A program made the translations under genes and the position numbers. From Betaproteobacteria bacterium (GTDB lineage: Bacteria > Pseudomonadota > Gammaproteobacteria > Burkholderiales > Burkholderiaceae), in assembly GCA_018969885.1 (NCBI GenBank), contig JAGWXN010000126.1, forward strand, positions 1-9,324: DNA of 9,324 bases, given 5' to 3'. Under the pieces are notes generated by a model. That model did not search any database. It worked only from the letters and a program-made list of their open reading frames with translations, and had not been told where the DNA came from. Below are positions 1 through 6,485 of the stretch, in pieces (positions within the stretch are counted from its first letter, which is position 1; every line of letters begins with the position of its first letter).

Positions 1-1
1 C

Positions 2-1198
2 GTATCGTCGGCAACCCGCGTCGCGGCCGACGTTCACCACAATATTTCGCTGGTCAACGACGGTATTTTCACCAACCTCTACGACAGCTACGGCTACAAC
101 GGCCTGTTCATCGTTCAGGCGCTCGGTAACGTATGGGAGCCAACACCCGACCTCGGCGGGCGCGTTTACCACTGGAAGAGCCATCAGCCTATTGATCAGG
201 TGACGATCACACTCACCGGCGGGGATGCGGTCGCGCCGACCCCCACCAGTCTGTTCAGCCTGCGCAACATCCGCACAACGGCGGAAGGCGATCTGCAGGT
301 TGATCTTTGGGCTGATCCCGCGGCGCCGGTGTCCCGATTCGACCTCGACTTCGAGTTTGCAGCAGACCGCAGCGTCGGGTTTCTTTGGGCCCCCGATCTG
401 TCGGGCTGGAGTTTCAAGCTGTTCTCGGTGGATCAGCCGGGCACACTGAACCTCTCGGCAGCGAGTGTCGACCAGCCTCTCTCGGGACCGGTCCGACTCG
501 GCACGATCACGATTGACTCGCTTGCCGGGAGCTCCTCCATTGACCTCTCGGCGGTGGCAGGCCGTCTGGGCAGCCAGCTGATCACGCCTTTTCAAACGCG
601 CTTTGCGCAGACCCAAACCGGGCTTGATGGGCGCTGGTCCCTGGAAAAAGTCGAATTTGGCGACTATGCGTTACTGGCGCGACACGCCCCTGAGCGCGGT
701 GTTGTCGACTCGGAAGATGCGCTGTCCGCGCTGATGCTGGCCGTGGGCCGTAACCCTAACGCGGATCCTGATGGCGCCGCAGGCCCCAAGCGGGCCGCGC
801 TCGTCGCCCCCTATCAATTCATGTCAGCCGATGTTGACCGTTCCGGGCAGGTCGACAGCAACGATGTGTATGAGATTTTGAAAATGGCGGTCGGAAGAGC
901 TGACGCGCTACCGGCGGACTGGCTCTTCGTGAACGAAGACTATCCACACTGGGATCCGGAGGCACGCGGCGGGGCTGGCGCCTTCACGTCGCAGCGGCGT
1001 TCAGTGGACTGGGCAGGCACGACGATCGCGGTCGAGGCCGGCGGCGCAGGCGAAATCAACCTGGTCGGGACGGTTCGCGGCGATGTGAACGGCAGTTGGA
1101 AGGCAGCCGATGCCGTTGCCCCGCTTCCTAACAGCTACTTCGAGTCGCTCGCGCTCACCCTTGGGGCGCCGCTTGACCAGTGGGGCTTTCCTGGCTGA
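2..1198 (+). CDS. C-terminal part of a giant exported protein with a dockerin-like EF-hand pair (5' end outside window)
   Basis: The frame is open from the window's first bases to TGA 1196-1198, giving 398 residues. The GTG at 200 lies inside continuous coding sequence and is not a credible start, so this is the tail of a longer protein. The N-terminal part visible here is rich in Asp, Asn, Gly and Tyr and includes the phrase VYHWKSH (from 164), which I associate with large secreted or cell-surface repeat proteins of proteobacteria. A beta-rich stretch (about 300-560) resembles a cohesin-like sandwich. Then come two dockerin-type repeats: a degenerate one, GVVDSEDALSALMLAVGR (from about 700), and a full EF-hand loop DVDRSGQVDSND (830-865) with acidic or polar residues at loop positions 1, 3, 5, 9 and 12, followed by the helix VYEILKMAVGR. 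Near the end is GDVNGSW. Calcium binding and an outer-surface or secreted location are inferred. No transmembrane segment or sorting motif is evident. Confidence 0.82.
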   Translation, partial: VSSATRVAADVHHNISLVNDGIFTNLYDSYGYNGLFIVQALGNVWEPTPDLGGRVYHWKSHQPIDQVTITLTGGDAVAPTPTSLFSLRNIRTTAEGDLQVDLWADPAAPVSRFDLDFEFAADRSVGFLWAPDLSGWSFKLFSVDQPGTLNLSAASVDQPLSGPVRLGTITIDSLAGSSSIDLSAVAGRLGSQLITPFQTRFAQTQTGLDGRWSLEKVEFGDYALLARHAPERGVVDSEDALSALMLAVGRNPNADPDGAAGPKRAALVAPYQFMSADVDRSGQVDSNDVYEILKMAVGRADALPADWLFVNEDYPHWDPEARGGAGAFTSQRRSVDWAGTTIAVEAGGAGEINLVGTVRGDVNGSWKAADAVAPLPNSYFESLALTLGAPLDQWGFPG

Positions 1199-1635
1199 TC
1201 TGGAGGGGCCGGCTCTTCATCGTTATTGGTGGCGGACGGTTGATCAAGTGCTGACTGGCCTCCCGAGCTCATGAGCACTGGTGCGGGCGGCTGCGGGTTG
1301 GCGGCCGCAATGCCCATCGCCGCGTGCAGATCGGCGATGTACTGGTCGGCAATGTCTTCGCCCCATTCACGGCGTGACGCTCCACGAATTAGCCAAAGGT
1401 TGCGACAGACGAGCGTTGATGCGTTCAGACATGGGAGGCCCTTGCAGTCAGATGGTGGGCCAGCGACAACACCGCGGCGGAGTTGCCATCCGCGTGTCGC
1501 TCAATGTTCTGCTGCGTGTGCGGCGGCTTGACTGCGGCTGTCATTCAGCGGCCCTCGCCCTGTGCTGTCAGCGGCCGCAGCGTGGGGGCAAAATGTGAGC
1601 AGCGTGTGTGACGTTCAAAACGACAGCCACAGAAT
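1199..1635. other. Gene-poor gap between the giant protein and the tRNA-Phe terminator
   Basis: About 440 bases with no convincing intact gene. Open frames on the plus strand (from 1271 and 1281) are rich in Arg, Cys and Ala, lack ribosome binding sites and match no family I know; I treat them as noise. No strong intrinsic terminator is visible just after the stop at 1198. The only structured coding-like signal is on the minus strand at about 1291-1432, listed separately as a possible toxin-antitoxin relic. Confidence 0.6.
1291..1432 (-). pseudogene. Possible decayed ParD/ParE-type toxin-antitoxin relic
   Basis: Reading minus from ATG 1432-1430 gives MSERINARLSQPLA, which resembles the start of ParD-type (ribbon-helix-helix) antitoxins; the frame stops after 21 codons at 1367. 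In a second frame, at 1388-1371, FVERHA continues naturally from it. In the third frame, 1368-1291, is EWGEDIADQYIADLHAAM followed by GIAAANPQ. This fits the ParE toxin spacing W-G-x3-A-x2-Y-x3-L and the later A-x-x-P element. The three pieces lie end to end in three different frames, so nothing intact can be made. The likely history is a parDE pair that lost the middle of parD and the front of parE, or a single ParD-like gene with two frameshifts. The match rests on remembered family patterns over short segments, so confidence is low. Confidence 0.33.
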
Positions 1636-1672
1636 GAAAAAACCGCCGTCTCAACAAGTAAGACGACGGTTT
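1636..1672 (-). terminator. Intrinsic terminator of tRNA-Phe
   Basis: On the minus strand an 11-base stem (AACCGTCGTCT with AGACGGCGGTT, one G-T wobble) closes a 9-base loop and runs straight into six T residues. It starts 8 bases past the tRNA 3' end, so it most likely ends the tRNA transcript. It also shields the region beyond from tRNA transcription. Confidence 0.85.
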
Positions 1673-1679
1673 CGAATGG

Positions 1680-1755
<76 letters not shown>

Positions 1756-1797
1756 CCGGGAACTGCACGGGCAACCCCGCGCTGATGGAAGCCCGCA

Positions 1798-1803
1798 ATA
1801 ATA
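1798..1803 (-). promoter_or_regulatory. Probable -10 box of the tRNA-Phe promoter
   Basis: TATTAT on the minus strand is followed at once by a GC-rich stretch (TGCGGGC), like the discriminator of growth-rate and stringently controlled stable-RNA promoters. Transcription would start near 1790, leaving a leader of about 35 bases before the tRNA. A -35 box at 17-base spacing is poor, so this is a moderate call. Confidence 0.45.
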
Positions 1804-1884
1804 TCAGACTCGGAGCCACCCGTTGGCGGTCCGGATCGCCGGCGCCTGTTCGCTGGCCATCCGCGCCCGCCTCGCCTCAATCCC

Positions 1885-1890
1885 TATAAT
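1885..1890 (+). promoter_or_regulatory. Consensus -10 box (TATAAT) abutting the UbiH-family start
   Basis: A perfect TATAAT ends 6 bases before the ATG at 1897, so initiation at the usual distance would fall on or next to the start codon. I see no good -35 hexamer at 16-18 bases and no Shine-Dalgarno sequence upstream. The mRNA may be leaderless, or the box may be chance. Confidence 0.4.
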
Positions 1891-1896
1891 GCTTTG

Positions 1897-3138
1897 ATGG
1901 GTAGTCCTTTATCAGACAGCCTTTCCGCGGACGTCGTGGTCGCGGGGCGCGGCGCTATCGGCGTCTCGGTTGCGTTGGCCGTTGCGCGGCTCGGGCGCTC
2001 GGTGATTCTGGTCGGACCCGCGCCTTCCGCGCGCGCACAACCCGCCCCCGGGCTGGATCCCCGCGTGTTTGCCATCTCGTCACCCTCGGCGGCGCTGCTG
2101 CGAAGCCTCGGTGTCTGGCAGGCGCTAGACCCTGCCCGAACCAGTCCCGTCCAGCGCATGCGCGTCCTGCCGTCCAGCGCCGCTGCCGCATCCGCGCTTG
2201 AATTCGATGCTTATGAGGCGGCGGTCGATTCGCTCGCTTCAATCGTGGAAGGCGAAGAGCTCGCCCGCGTCCTCGAGCAGGCGCTCCGCTTTTCGGCGGT
2301 GCGCGTTCTAGACAGTGCGGTCTCGGCGCTCGAGAATCCGAGTGGCAGTCACGCTCGGCTTCGCCTCGCCGACGGTCGCGAGATCCAGGCAAAACTCGTG
2401 GTCGCGGCCGATGGCGCGCAATCGGTGGTGCGCTCGCTCGCGGGCATCGAGGCAACCTTCAGCGACTATGGCCAGACCGCGCTCGTCGGCAGTTACCTGA
2501 CGGCAAAGCCGCACCGCGACACGGCGTTTCAGTGGTTTGGCGAACACGGCATCCTTGCGCTCCTGCCTCTGCCAGACGCGCCCTCGGCTGACCCCCCGGG
2601 TTATCGCGGACGCGTGAGCATGGTCTGGTCGGCGCCAGACGATCTGGCCGATGAGCTCGCGGCATTGCCCGCTGAAGCACTTGCCGCCAGGGTGTGCGCC
2701 TTAACCGGCGATGCGCTGGGCGCTTTGGCACCGCTGTCGGACACCGCCCGGTATCCGCTTCGCATGGGTCGGGTTGGCACCATGATCGGCCAGCGTCTTG
2801 CGTTGCTGGGCGATGCTGCGCATGTGGTCCATCCGCTCGCTGGACAGGGCATGAACCTCGGTTTTGGCGATGTGGTGGCGCTTCGCGACGCGTTGGCGGG
2901 CGCCCCGGATCCCGGCATTCGATCGGTGCTGCGACGTTACGAGCGCAGCCGCGCCGAACCGGTGCTTGCCCTGCGCGTCGTCACCGACGGTTTGCAGCGG
3001 CTGTTCGATTCGCGTCGGATCGCCACGCTCGGACCGCTCGCCCCGCCGCTCGTCCTTGCCCGGGATCTTGGCTGGCGCCTCGTGGCCGCCTCGCCTTTCC
3101 TTCGTCGACATCTTGCCGCGCAGGCGGGAAGACTCTAG
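1897..3138 (+). CDS. UbiH/UbiF/VisC-family FAD-dependent monooxygenase (ubiquinone ring hydroxylase)
   Basis: A 413-residue flavoprotein of the family that hydroxylates the aromatic ring during ubiquinone synthesis. From the ATG at 1897 it shows the N-terminal FAD dinucleotide-binding motif in the form GRGAIG (residues 17-22, where GGGPVG is more usual), the central DG motif VVAADGAQS (Asp 172) that helps bind FAD and NAD(P)H, and the C-terminal GD motif LLGDAAHVVHPLAGQG (Gly 305, Asp 306). Length is typical. TTG at 1894 directly precedes the ATG and could also start. No ribosome binding site is visible. Which carbon it hydroxylates cannot be told from sequence: UbiH, UbiF, UbiI and UbiM are close relatives, so no symbol is given. 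dsbC follows 91 bases later and may share its transcript. Confidence 0.9.
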   Translation: MGSPLSDSLSADVVVAGRGAIGVSVALAVARLGRSVILVGPAPSARAQPAPGLDPRVFAISSPSAALLRSLGVWQALDPARTSPVQRMRVLPSSAAAASALEFDAYEAAVDSLASIVEGEELARVLEQALRFSAVRVLDSAVSALENPSGSHARLRLADGREIQAKLVVAADGAQSVVRSLAGIEATFSDYGQTALVGSYLTAKPHRDTAFQWFGEHGILALLPLPDAPSADPPGYRGRVSMVWSAPDDLADELAALPAEALAARVCALTGDALGALAPLSDTARYPLRMGRVGTMIGQRLALLGDAAHVVHPLAGQGMNLGFGDVVALRDALAGAPDPGIRSVLRRYERSRAEPVLALRVVTDGLQRLFDSRRIATLGPLAPPLVLARDLGWRLVAASPFLRRHLAAQAGRL

Positions 3139-3229
3139 ACAAACGGCGCGTGCCGCTTCGCGATATCCTCTTTGCCAGTCGCTCACCTGGCCCGTTGAAG
3201 CGGCTATCCCTATCCTTAAGGACCGTTCA

Positions 3230-3979
3230 ATGACTCGTCTCGTCCTTTCCTGCTGTGCCGCGGTGTTTGCCTTGCTGGCGTCCTTTCTGTTTCATCCGGC
3301 GCCGGCAGCCGCGCAGAGCGCCGAGGCGCGCGAGCGCATTCGGGCTGCGGTCGAGGGCTTCTCGGGCGGGCGCCTCAAGGTTGACGATATCCGCCGGACA
3401 CCGCTTCCAGGCATCTACGAGGTGCGCATTCAGAACGAACTGCTTTATGTCGACGAACGCGGCCAGTACCTATTCTATTCAGGGGACCTGATCGACATGA
3501 AGTCGCAGCGCAATCTCACCCGCGAGCGGGTGGAGGAGATGCTTACCATCGATTTCCGCGAACTGCCGCTTGAGCTCGCGGTCACTCAGAAAATTGGCGC
3601 GGGTCGCCGCGTGCTCGCAGTGTTCGAGGACCCTAACTGCGGCTATTGCCGGAAGCTCCGCGCCGATCTGCTGCGACTCGATGACGTCACCATCCACACC
3701 TTCCCCATGGCTTTCCTCGCGCCCGACTCTGAGACCAAAGCGGCACGGGCGCTCTGCGCGGCTGACCCGGCGCGGGCCTGGAACGACCTGATGCTGCAGA
3801 ACCGCGTGCCCGCAAACGACGGCAAGTGCCAGACATCGATCGCGAAGGTAGCCGACCTCGCTCGCCGGCTTGGAATCACCGGGACGCCCGTGGTGTTCTT
3901 TGCAAACGGCCGACGCCTGCAGGGCTATGCGCCGCCCGACTCGTTCGAGAGGATGCTGGCCGAGGCGTCCAAGCGCTGA
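3230..3979 (+). CDS. dsbC: Thiol:disulfide interchange protein DsbC (periplasmic disulfide isomerase)
   Basis: A 249-residue exported protein that reshuffles wrong disulfides in periplasmic proteins; in the known system it is kept reduced by DsbD. A signal peptide covers residues 1-28 (Arg near the start, hydrophobic core, PAPAAA then Q29). The N-terminal dimerisation domain includes the phrase LPGIYEVRIQNELLYVDERG. The thioredoxin-fold domain has DPNCGYC, with the active-site pair Cys137 and Cys140, and the cis-proline loop GTPVVFF (Pro220). Cys176 and Cys200 match the family's second, structural disulfide. The start is fixed by AAGGA (3218-3222) 7 bases before ATG and by the signal peptide; the frame extends much further upstream, but that part overlaps the preceding gene and lacks family similarity. 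It converges with mltA, the stop codons being 4 bp apart. Confidence 0.94.
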   Translation: MTRLVLSCCAAVFALLASFLFHPAPAAAQSAEARERIRAAVEGFSGGRLKVDDIRRTPLPGIYEVRIQNELLYVDERGQYLFYSGDLIDMKSQRNLTRERVEEMLTIDFRELPLELAVTQKIGAGRRVLAVFEDPNCGYCRKLRADLLRLDDVTIHTFPMAFLAPDSETKAARALCAADPARAWNDLMLQNRVPANDGKCQTSIAKVADLARRLGITGTPVVFFANGRRLQGYAPPDSFERMLAEASKR

Positions 3980-3983
3980 CCGG

Positions 3984-5114
3984 TCACTGCGGCGCGCGAT
4001 GAACGATCGCGGGTGGCGCCATATCGGCGGGCCACAGCAGCCACAGGCGCCCGTTTTCCCGCATCAGCCCTGCGCGTTTTTCCGCCTCGTCGCCCGCACC
4101 CCAGAACACGTCCGCACGCACTGTGCCCAGAATCGCGCCGCCGGTATCCTGGCTGACAACCGCCATCCGCATCGGGCGGCGGTGAATCGGATCGATTCCG
4201 TCCAGATACATGAGCGCACCGTGCGGAATGCGTGACCGGTCGGTTGCGATCGAGCGACCCGGGGTGAGCGGCACGCCCAGTGAACCGAACGGCCCGTCGG
4301 CCGTGGAGTGTTCGAGTCTTCGGAAAAACACATAGCGCGGATTGCTCTGCATCACTTCGGCCGCAAGCGCCGGATTGGCACGCAGCCAAGCCTTGATGCC
4401 TGGCGCCGTGGCGTCCTCGCGGCTCAGGGCACCACGGTCGATCAGCACGCGACCGATCGCCCGGTAAGTGTGCCCGTTGTGCCCCGCATAACCCACGCGC
4501 AGCCAGGTACCGTCGCGCAGGCGCACGCGGGCCGAACCCTGCACATGCAGAAAAAATGCCTCGACCGGGTCGTCGATCCAGGCGATCGGTTCAAGCCCAT
4601 CGATCTGCCCGGATTCGATCTCGGCGCGCGTATGCCAGCGCCGTACGCGCCCGCTCGGGTTGGCCGCACTTTGCGCGATCGAGGCCACCTCCGGGGGGGG
4701 CGAGAAGAGGGGTGTTTGGCGGTCATTCTCGCGCTCCAGGCTGCCGGTGAGGAGTGGCTCGTGATAGCCGGTGATCAGCCCCTCGCGCCTGCCCTTGTCA
4801 TCGGCGAGCGGCCAGGCTACGAACCGTCGCTCGATCCAGGCGCGAAGCTCCGCAACAGGCGGCAGTTCGCGACAGAGCTGCGGCCAGGGCGCGGGCGGTG
4901 TGCGTAGCGCGCACTGCCTCGCGATCGCCTGTCTCAACCCGTCCAACCGGTCCTGTGACCAGCCGGGAAGCTGCGTGACCGCCACCGACTGGGGCGCAGG
5001 CGGCGTGTCGTCAGCGGCTCGCGCGAGACCTGCGCCTGTCATCACCGCACCCGCGATGAGGCTGAGCGCCAGGGCGCGCGCGTTACACTGCCACCGCTTT
5101 AACCACACGCTCAT
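3984..5114 (-). CDS. mltA: Membrane-bound lytic murein transglycosylase A (MltA)
   Basis: A 376-residue exoenzyme that cleaves the MurNAc-GlcNAc bond of peptidoglycan, leaving 1,6-anhydro ends, during wall growth and turnover. Visible blocks in order: GLITGYHEPLLTGS, WIDDPVEAFFLHVQGSA, VGYAGHNGHTYRAIG, MQSNPRYVFFRRL, GVPLTPGRSIATDR and the 3D-domain catalytic block SQDTGGAILG then RADVFWGAGDEAEKRAG. Asp323 sits at the place of the known catalytic Asp. The start at ATG 5114 is chosen because it gives a clean signal peptide (KR, hydrophobic stretch, GLARA then ADD). An upstream ATG at 5159 has a possible AGGG site but a 15-residue extension. There is no lipobox, unlike E. coli MltA, so it is predicted periplasmic rather than lipid-anchored. 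It reads in the same direction as apaG, about 100 bp away. Confidence 0.93.
   Translation of the reverse strand: MSVWLKRWQCNARALALSLIAGAVMTGAGLARAADDTPPAPQSVAVTQLPGWSQDRLDGLRQAIARQCALRTPPAPWPQLCRELPPVAELRAWIERRFVAWPLADDKGRREGLITGYHEPLLTGSLERENDRQTPLFSPPPEVASIAQSAANPSGRVRRWHTRAEIESGQIDGLEPIAWIDDPVEAFFLHVQGSARVRLRDGTWLRVGYAGHNGHTYRAIGRVLIDRGALSREDATAPGIKAWLRANPALAAEVMQSNPRYVFFRRLEHSTADGPFGSLGVPLTPGRSIATDRSRIPHGALMYLDGIDPIHRRPMRMAVVSQDTGGAILGTVRADVFWGAGDEAEKRAGLMRENGRLWLLWPADMAPPAIVHRAPQ
5084..5089 (+). promoter_or_regulatory. Weak candidate -10 box (TACACT) before the small membrane ORF
   Basis: GTTACACT lies about 30 bases before the ATG at 5119, a fitting distance for a plus-strand promoter of the small reading frame. 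No -35 hexamer is evident and the box lies inside the mltA signal-peptide codons. Speculative. Confidence 0.2.
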
Positions 5115-5118
5115 CACG

Positions 5119-5211
5119 ATGGACGGTACCTGGATTCTTCTTGCAGAGGCTGGTGGCATTCTTGCCCTGGTGTTGCTATTTGTCTGGTGGACCATGCGGG
5201 GCAAGAAATAA
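5119..5211 (+). CDS. Possible 30-residue single-span membrane protein
   Basis: From ATG 5119 to TAA 5209-5211, 30 residues: a short polar start (MDGTW), a run of about 19 hydrophobic residues (ILLAEAGGILALVLLFVWW), then a basic tail TMRGKK. This is the layout of a small inner-membrane protein with the positive end in the cytoplasm. It fills the gap between mltA and apaG on the opposite strand, with its ATG only 4 bases from the mltA ATG. Support: protein-like composition and a positive-inside tail. Against: no clear Shine-Dalgarno site, short length, and partial overlap with possible longer mltA starts. A longer in-frame reading from 4771 runs antisense to mltA and is not credible. Function unknown. 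Confidence 0.45.
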   Translation: MDGTWILLAEAGGILALVLLFVWWTMRGKK

Positions 5212-5218
5212 CGCGGGC

Positions 5219-5599
5219 TCAGTGCAGCGTGCGGGGCACGGCCAGCGTGAATGCCGCGATGGGCTGATCGAACCGGTGCCCGTCTTCGGCCACGAAGAAA
5301 TAGCTGCCTTCCATGGTGCCGATCGGCGTTGCGATACGGCTGCCGCTCGTGTACTCGAACTTCTCGCCAGGCTTGAGGAAGGGTTGCTGACCCACCACGC
5401 CCAGACCTTTTACCTCAACGACTTCGTCCTGCTCGTCCCGGATGATCCAGTGGCGGCTGATCAGTTGCGCCGCCACCTTGCCGGTGTTGACGATGGTGAC
5501 CGTGTAGGCGAACGCATATTGGGCCGCTGACGGATCGGACTGATCGGGCAGATAGCGCACCTGAACGCTGATGCTGAACTGATAGCGAGGCTCGCTCAC
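5219..5599 (-). CDS. apaG: ApaG domain protein
   Basis: A 126-residue cytoplasmic protein of the ApaG (DUF525) family, a single fibronectin-like beta-sandwich; E. coli ApaG has almost the same length. The diagnostic block is GLGVVGQQPFLKPGEKFEYT followed by SGSRIATPIGTMEGSYFFV. Earlier strands carry YAFAYTVTIVNTG and QLISRHWIIRD, also typical. The biochemical role is not settled: it is linked with cobalt and magnesium tolerance in enterobacteria, and the fold is shared with eukaryotic F-box proteins. It starts with GTG at 5599, preceded by AAGG 8 bases away. It reads towards mltA in the same direction and diverges from rpe across a 153-bp gap. Confidence 0.95.
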   Translation of the reverse strand: MSEPRYQFSISVQVRYLPDQSDPSAAQYAFAYTVTIVNTGKVAAQLISRHWIIRDEQDEVVEVKGLGVVGQQPFLKPGEKFEYTSGSRIATPIGTMEGSYFFVAEDGHRFDQPIAAFTLAVPRTLH

Positions 5600-5701
5600 G
5601 TGACTGACCTTCGCGGTGGTGAGTGGGGGAGGGGCTGCCTGAATCCGGCAGCGCGTGGGCCCATGTCGCAGCGCCCGTCCGGCGCCTGCCAGGCTCGAGG
5701 G

Positions 5702-5707
5702 TAAACT
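5702..5707 (+). promoter_or_regulatory. Candidate -10 box (TAAACT) for rpe-gph
   Basis: GGTAAACT lies 46 bases before the rpe ATG, in the intergenic gap with apaG. It matches a common proteobacterial TAnACT-like -10. No convincing -35 is present at 16-18 bases, so the call is tentative. Confidence 0.3.
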
Positions 5708-5752
5708 CCCATTGTATTGGACTTACCGTCCGCGCCTGCCAAGGCCTTCTCG

Positions 5753-6463
5753 ATGAACCGTTCATTTCGCATCGCACCGAGCCTCCTGTCTGCCGATTTC
5801 GCCCGCCTTGGCGAGGAGGTGCGCGCCGTTGAAGCCGCGGGCGCCGATCTGATCCACTTCGACGTGATGGATAACCACTACGTGCCCAACCTCACCATCG
5901 GGCCGATGGTGTGTCAGGCCATTCGCCCGCATGTGAGCATCCCGATCGATGTTCATCTGATGGTCCGGCCAGTGGACCGACTGGCGGCGGATTTCGCCAA
6001 GGCAGGCGCCAACCTCATCACCTTTCACCCCGAGGCGTCCGACCATGTCGATCGCACGCTGCAGCTGATCCGGGACAGTGGCTGTCGGGCGGGCCTGGTT
6101 TTCAATCCGGCGACACCGCTGCACTACCTCGACCATGTGATGCATCGGCTCGACATCATTTTGCTCATGTCGGTGAACCCGGGCTTCGGAGGCCAGCGCT
6201 TCATCGATGCGACGCTCGAGAAGCTGAAGGCGGTCCGGGCTCGGATCGATGCCCACGTGGCAGCAGGAGGTCAGCCAATCTGGCTCGAGGTCGATGGCGG
6301 CATCAAGGTTGAGAACATCGCACAGGTGGCGGCTGCAGGGGCCGATACCTTCGTAGCGGGTTCAGCCGTTTTTGGCGCACCCGATCCCGAGGGCGGCTAT
6401 GTTGGCGTCATGGGGCAACTCCGCGCTGCGCTCGCAGCACGCGAGGCCCCGCCGGCTGCCTAG
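5753..6463 (+). CDS. rpe: Ribulose-phosphate 3-epimerase
   Basis: A 236-residue TIM-barrel enzyme that interconverts D-ribulose 5-phosphate and D-xylulose 5-phosphate in the pentose phosphate (and Calvin) pathway. Motifs in order: [57 protein letters not shown] and VAGSAVFG. Metal ligands by family comparison are His35, Asp37, His68 and Asp181; Asp37 and Asp181 are the acid-base pair. The two last glycine-rich loops bind the phosphate. ATG 5753 is preferred: AAGG lies 8 bases upstream and the protein starts just before the conserved barrel strand. A TTG at 5717 would add 12 unrelated residues. gph follows after 22 bases, so the two are probably one transcript. Confidence 0.96.
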   Translation: MNRSFRIAPSLLSADFARLGEEVRAVEAAGADLIHFDVMDNHYVPNLTIGPMVCQAIRPHVSIPIDVHLMVRPVDRLAADFAKAGANLITFHPEASDHVDRTLQLIRDSGCRAGLVFNPATPLHYLDHVMHRLDIILLMSVNPGFGGQRFIDATLEKLKAVRARIDAHVAAGGQPIWLEVDGGIKVENIAQVAAAGADTFVAGSAVFGAPDPEGGYVGVMGQLRAALAAREAPPAA

Positions 6464-6485
6464 CGTTCAACCAGGACCGACCTCG

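Noticed and set aside
1452..1465. Possible attachment-site repeat of the tRNA-Phe 3' end (TGGTGGGCCAG)
   Set aside because: It differs from the tRNA end (TGGTGGCCAAG) by an inserted base and is too short to exceed chance in GC-rich DNA.
1271..1598. Two plus-strand open frames of 86 and 105 codons
   Set aside because: Composition (Arg, Cys, Ala), lack of ribosome binding sites and no family similarity; typical chance frames in GC-rich DNA, and they lie opposite the possible TA relic.
1955..3186. Several long antisense and alternative frames across the UbiH-family gene
   Set aside because: They are shadows of high-GC codon use; only the plus-strand frame carries the FAD motifs.
2864..3229. 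N-terminal extension of dsbC into the UbiH-family gene
   Set aside because: The extension overlaps a well-supported gene and would bury the signal peptide; the AAGGA site fits ATG 3230.
4308..4907. A 199-codon plus-strand frame antisense to mltA
   Set aside because: mltA on the opposite strand has all family motifs throughout this span; the antisense product resembles nothing known.
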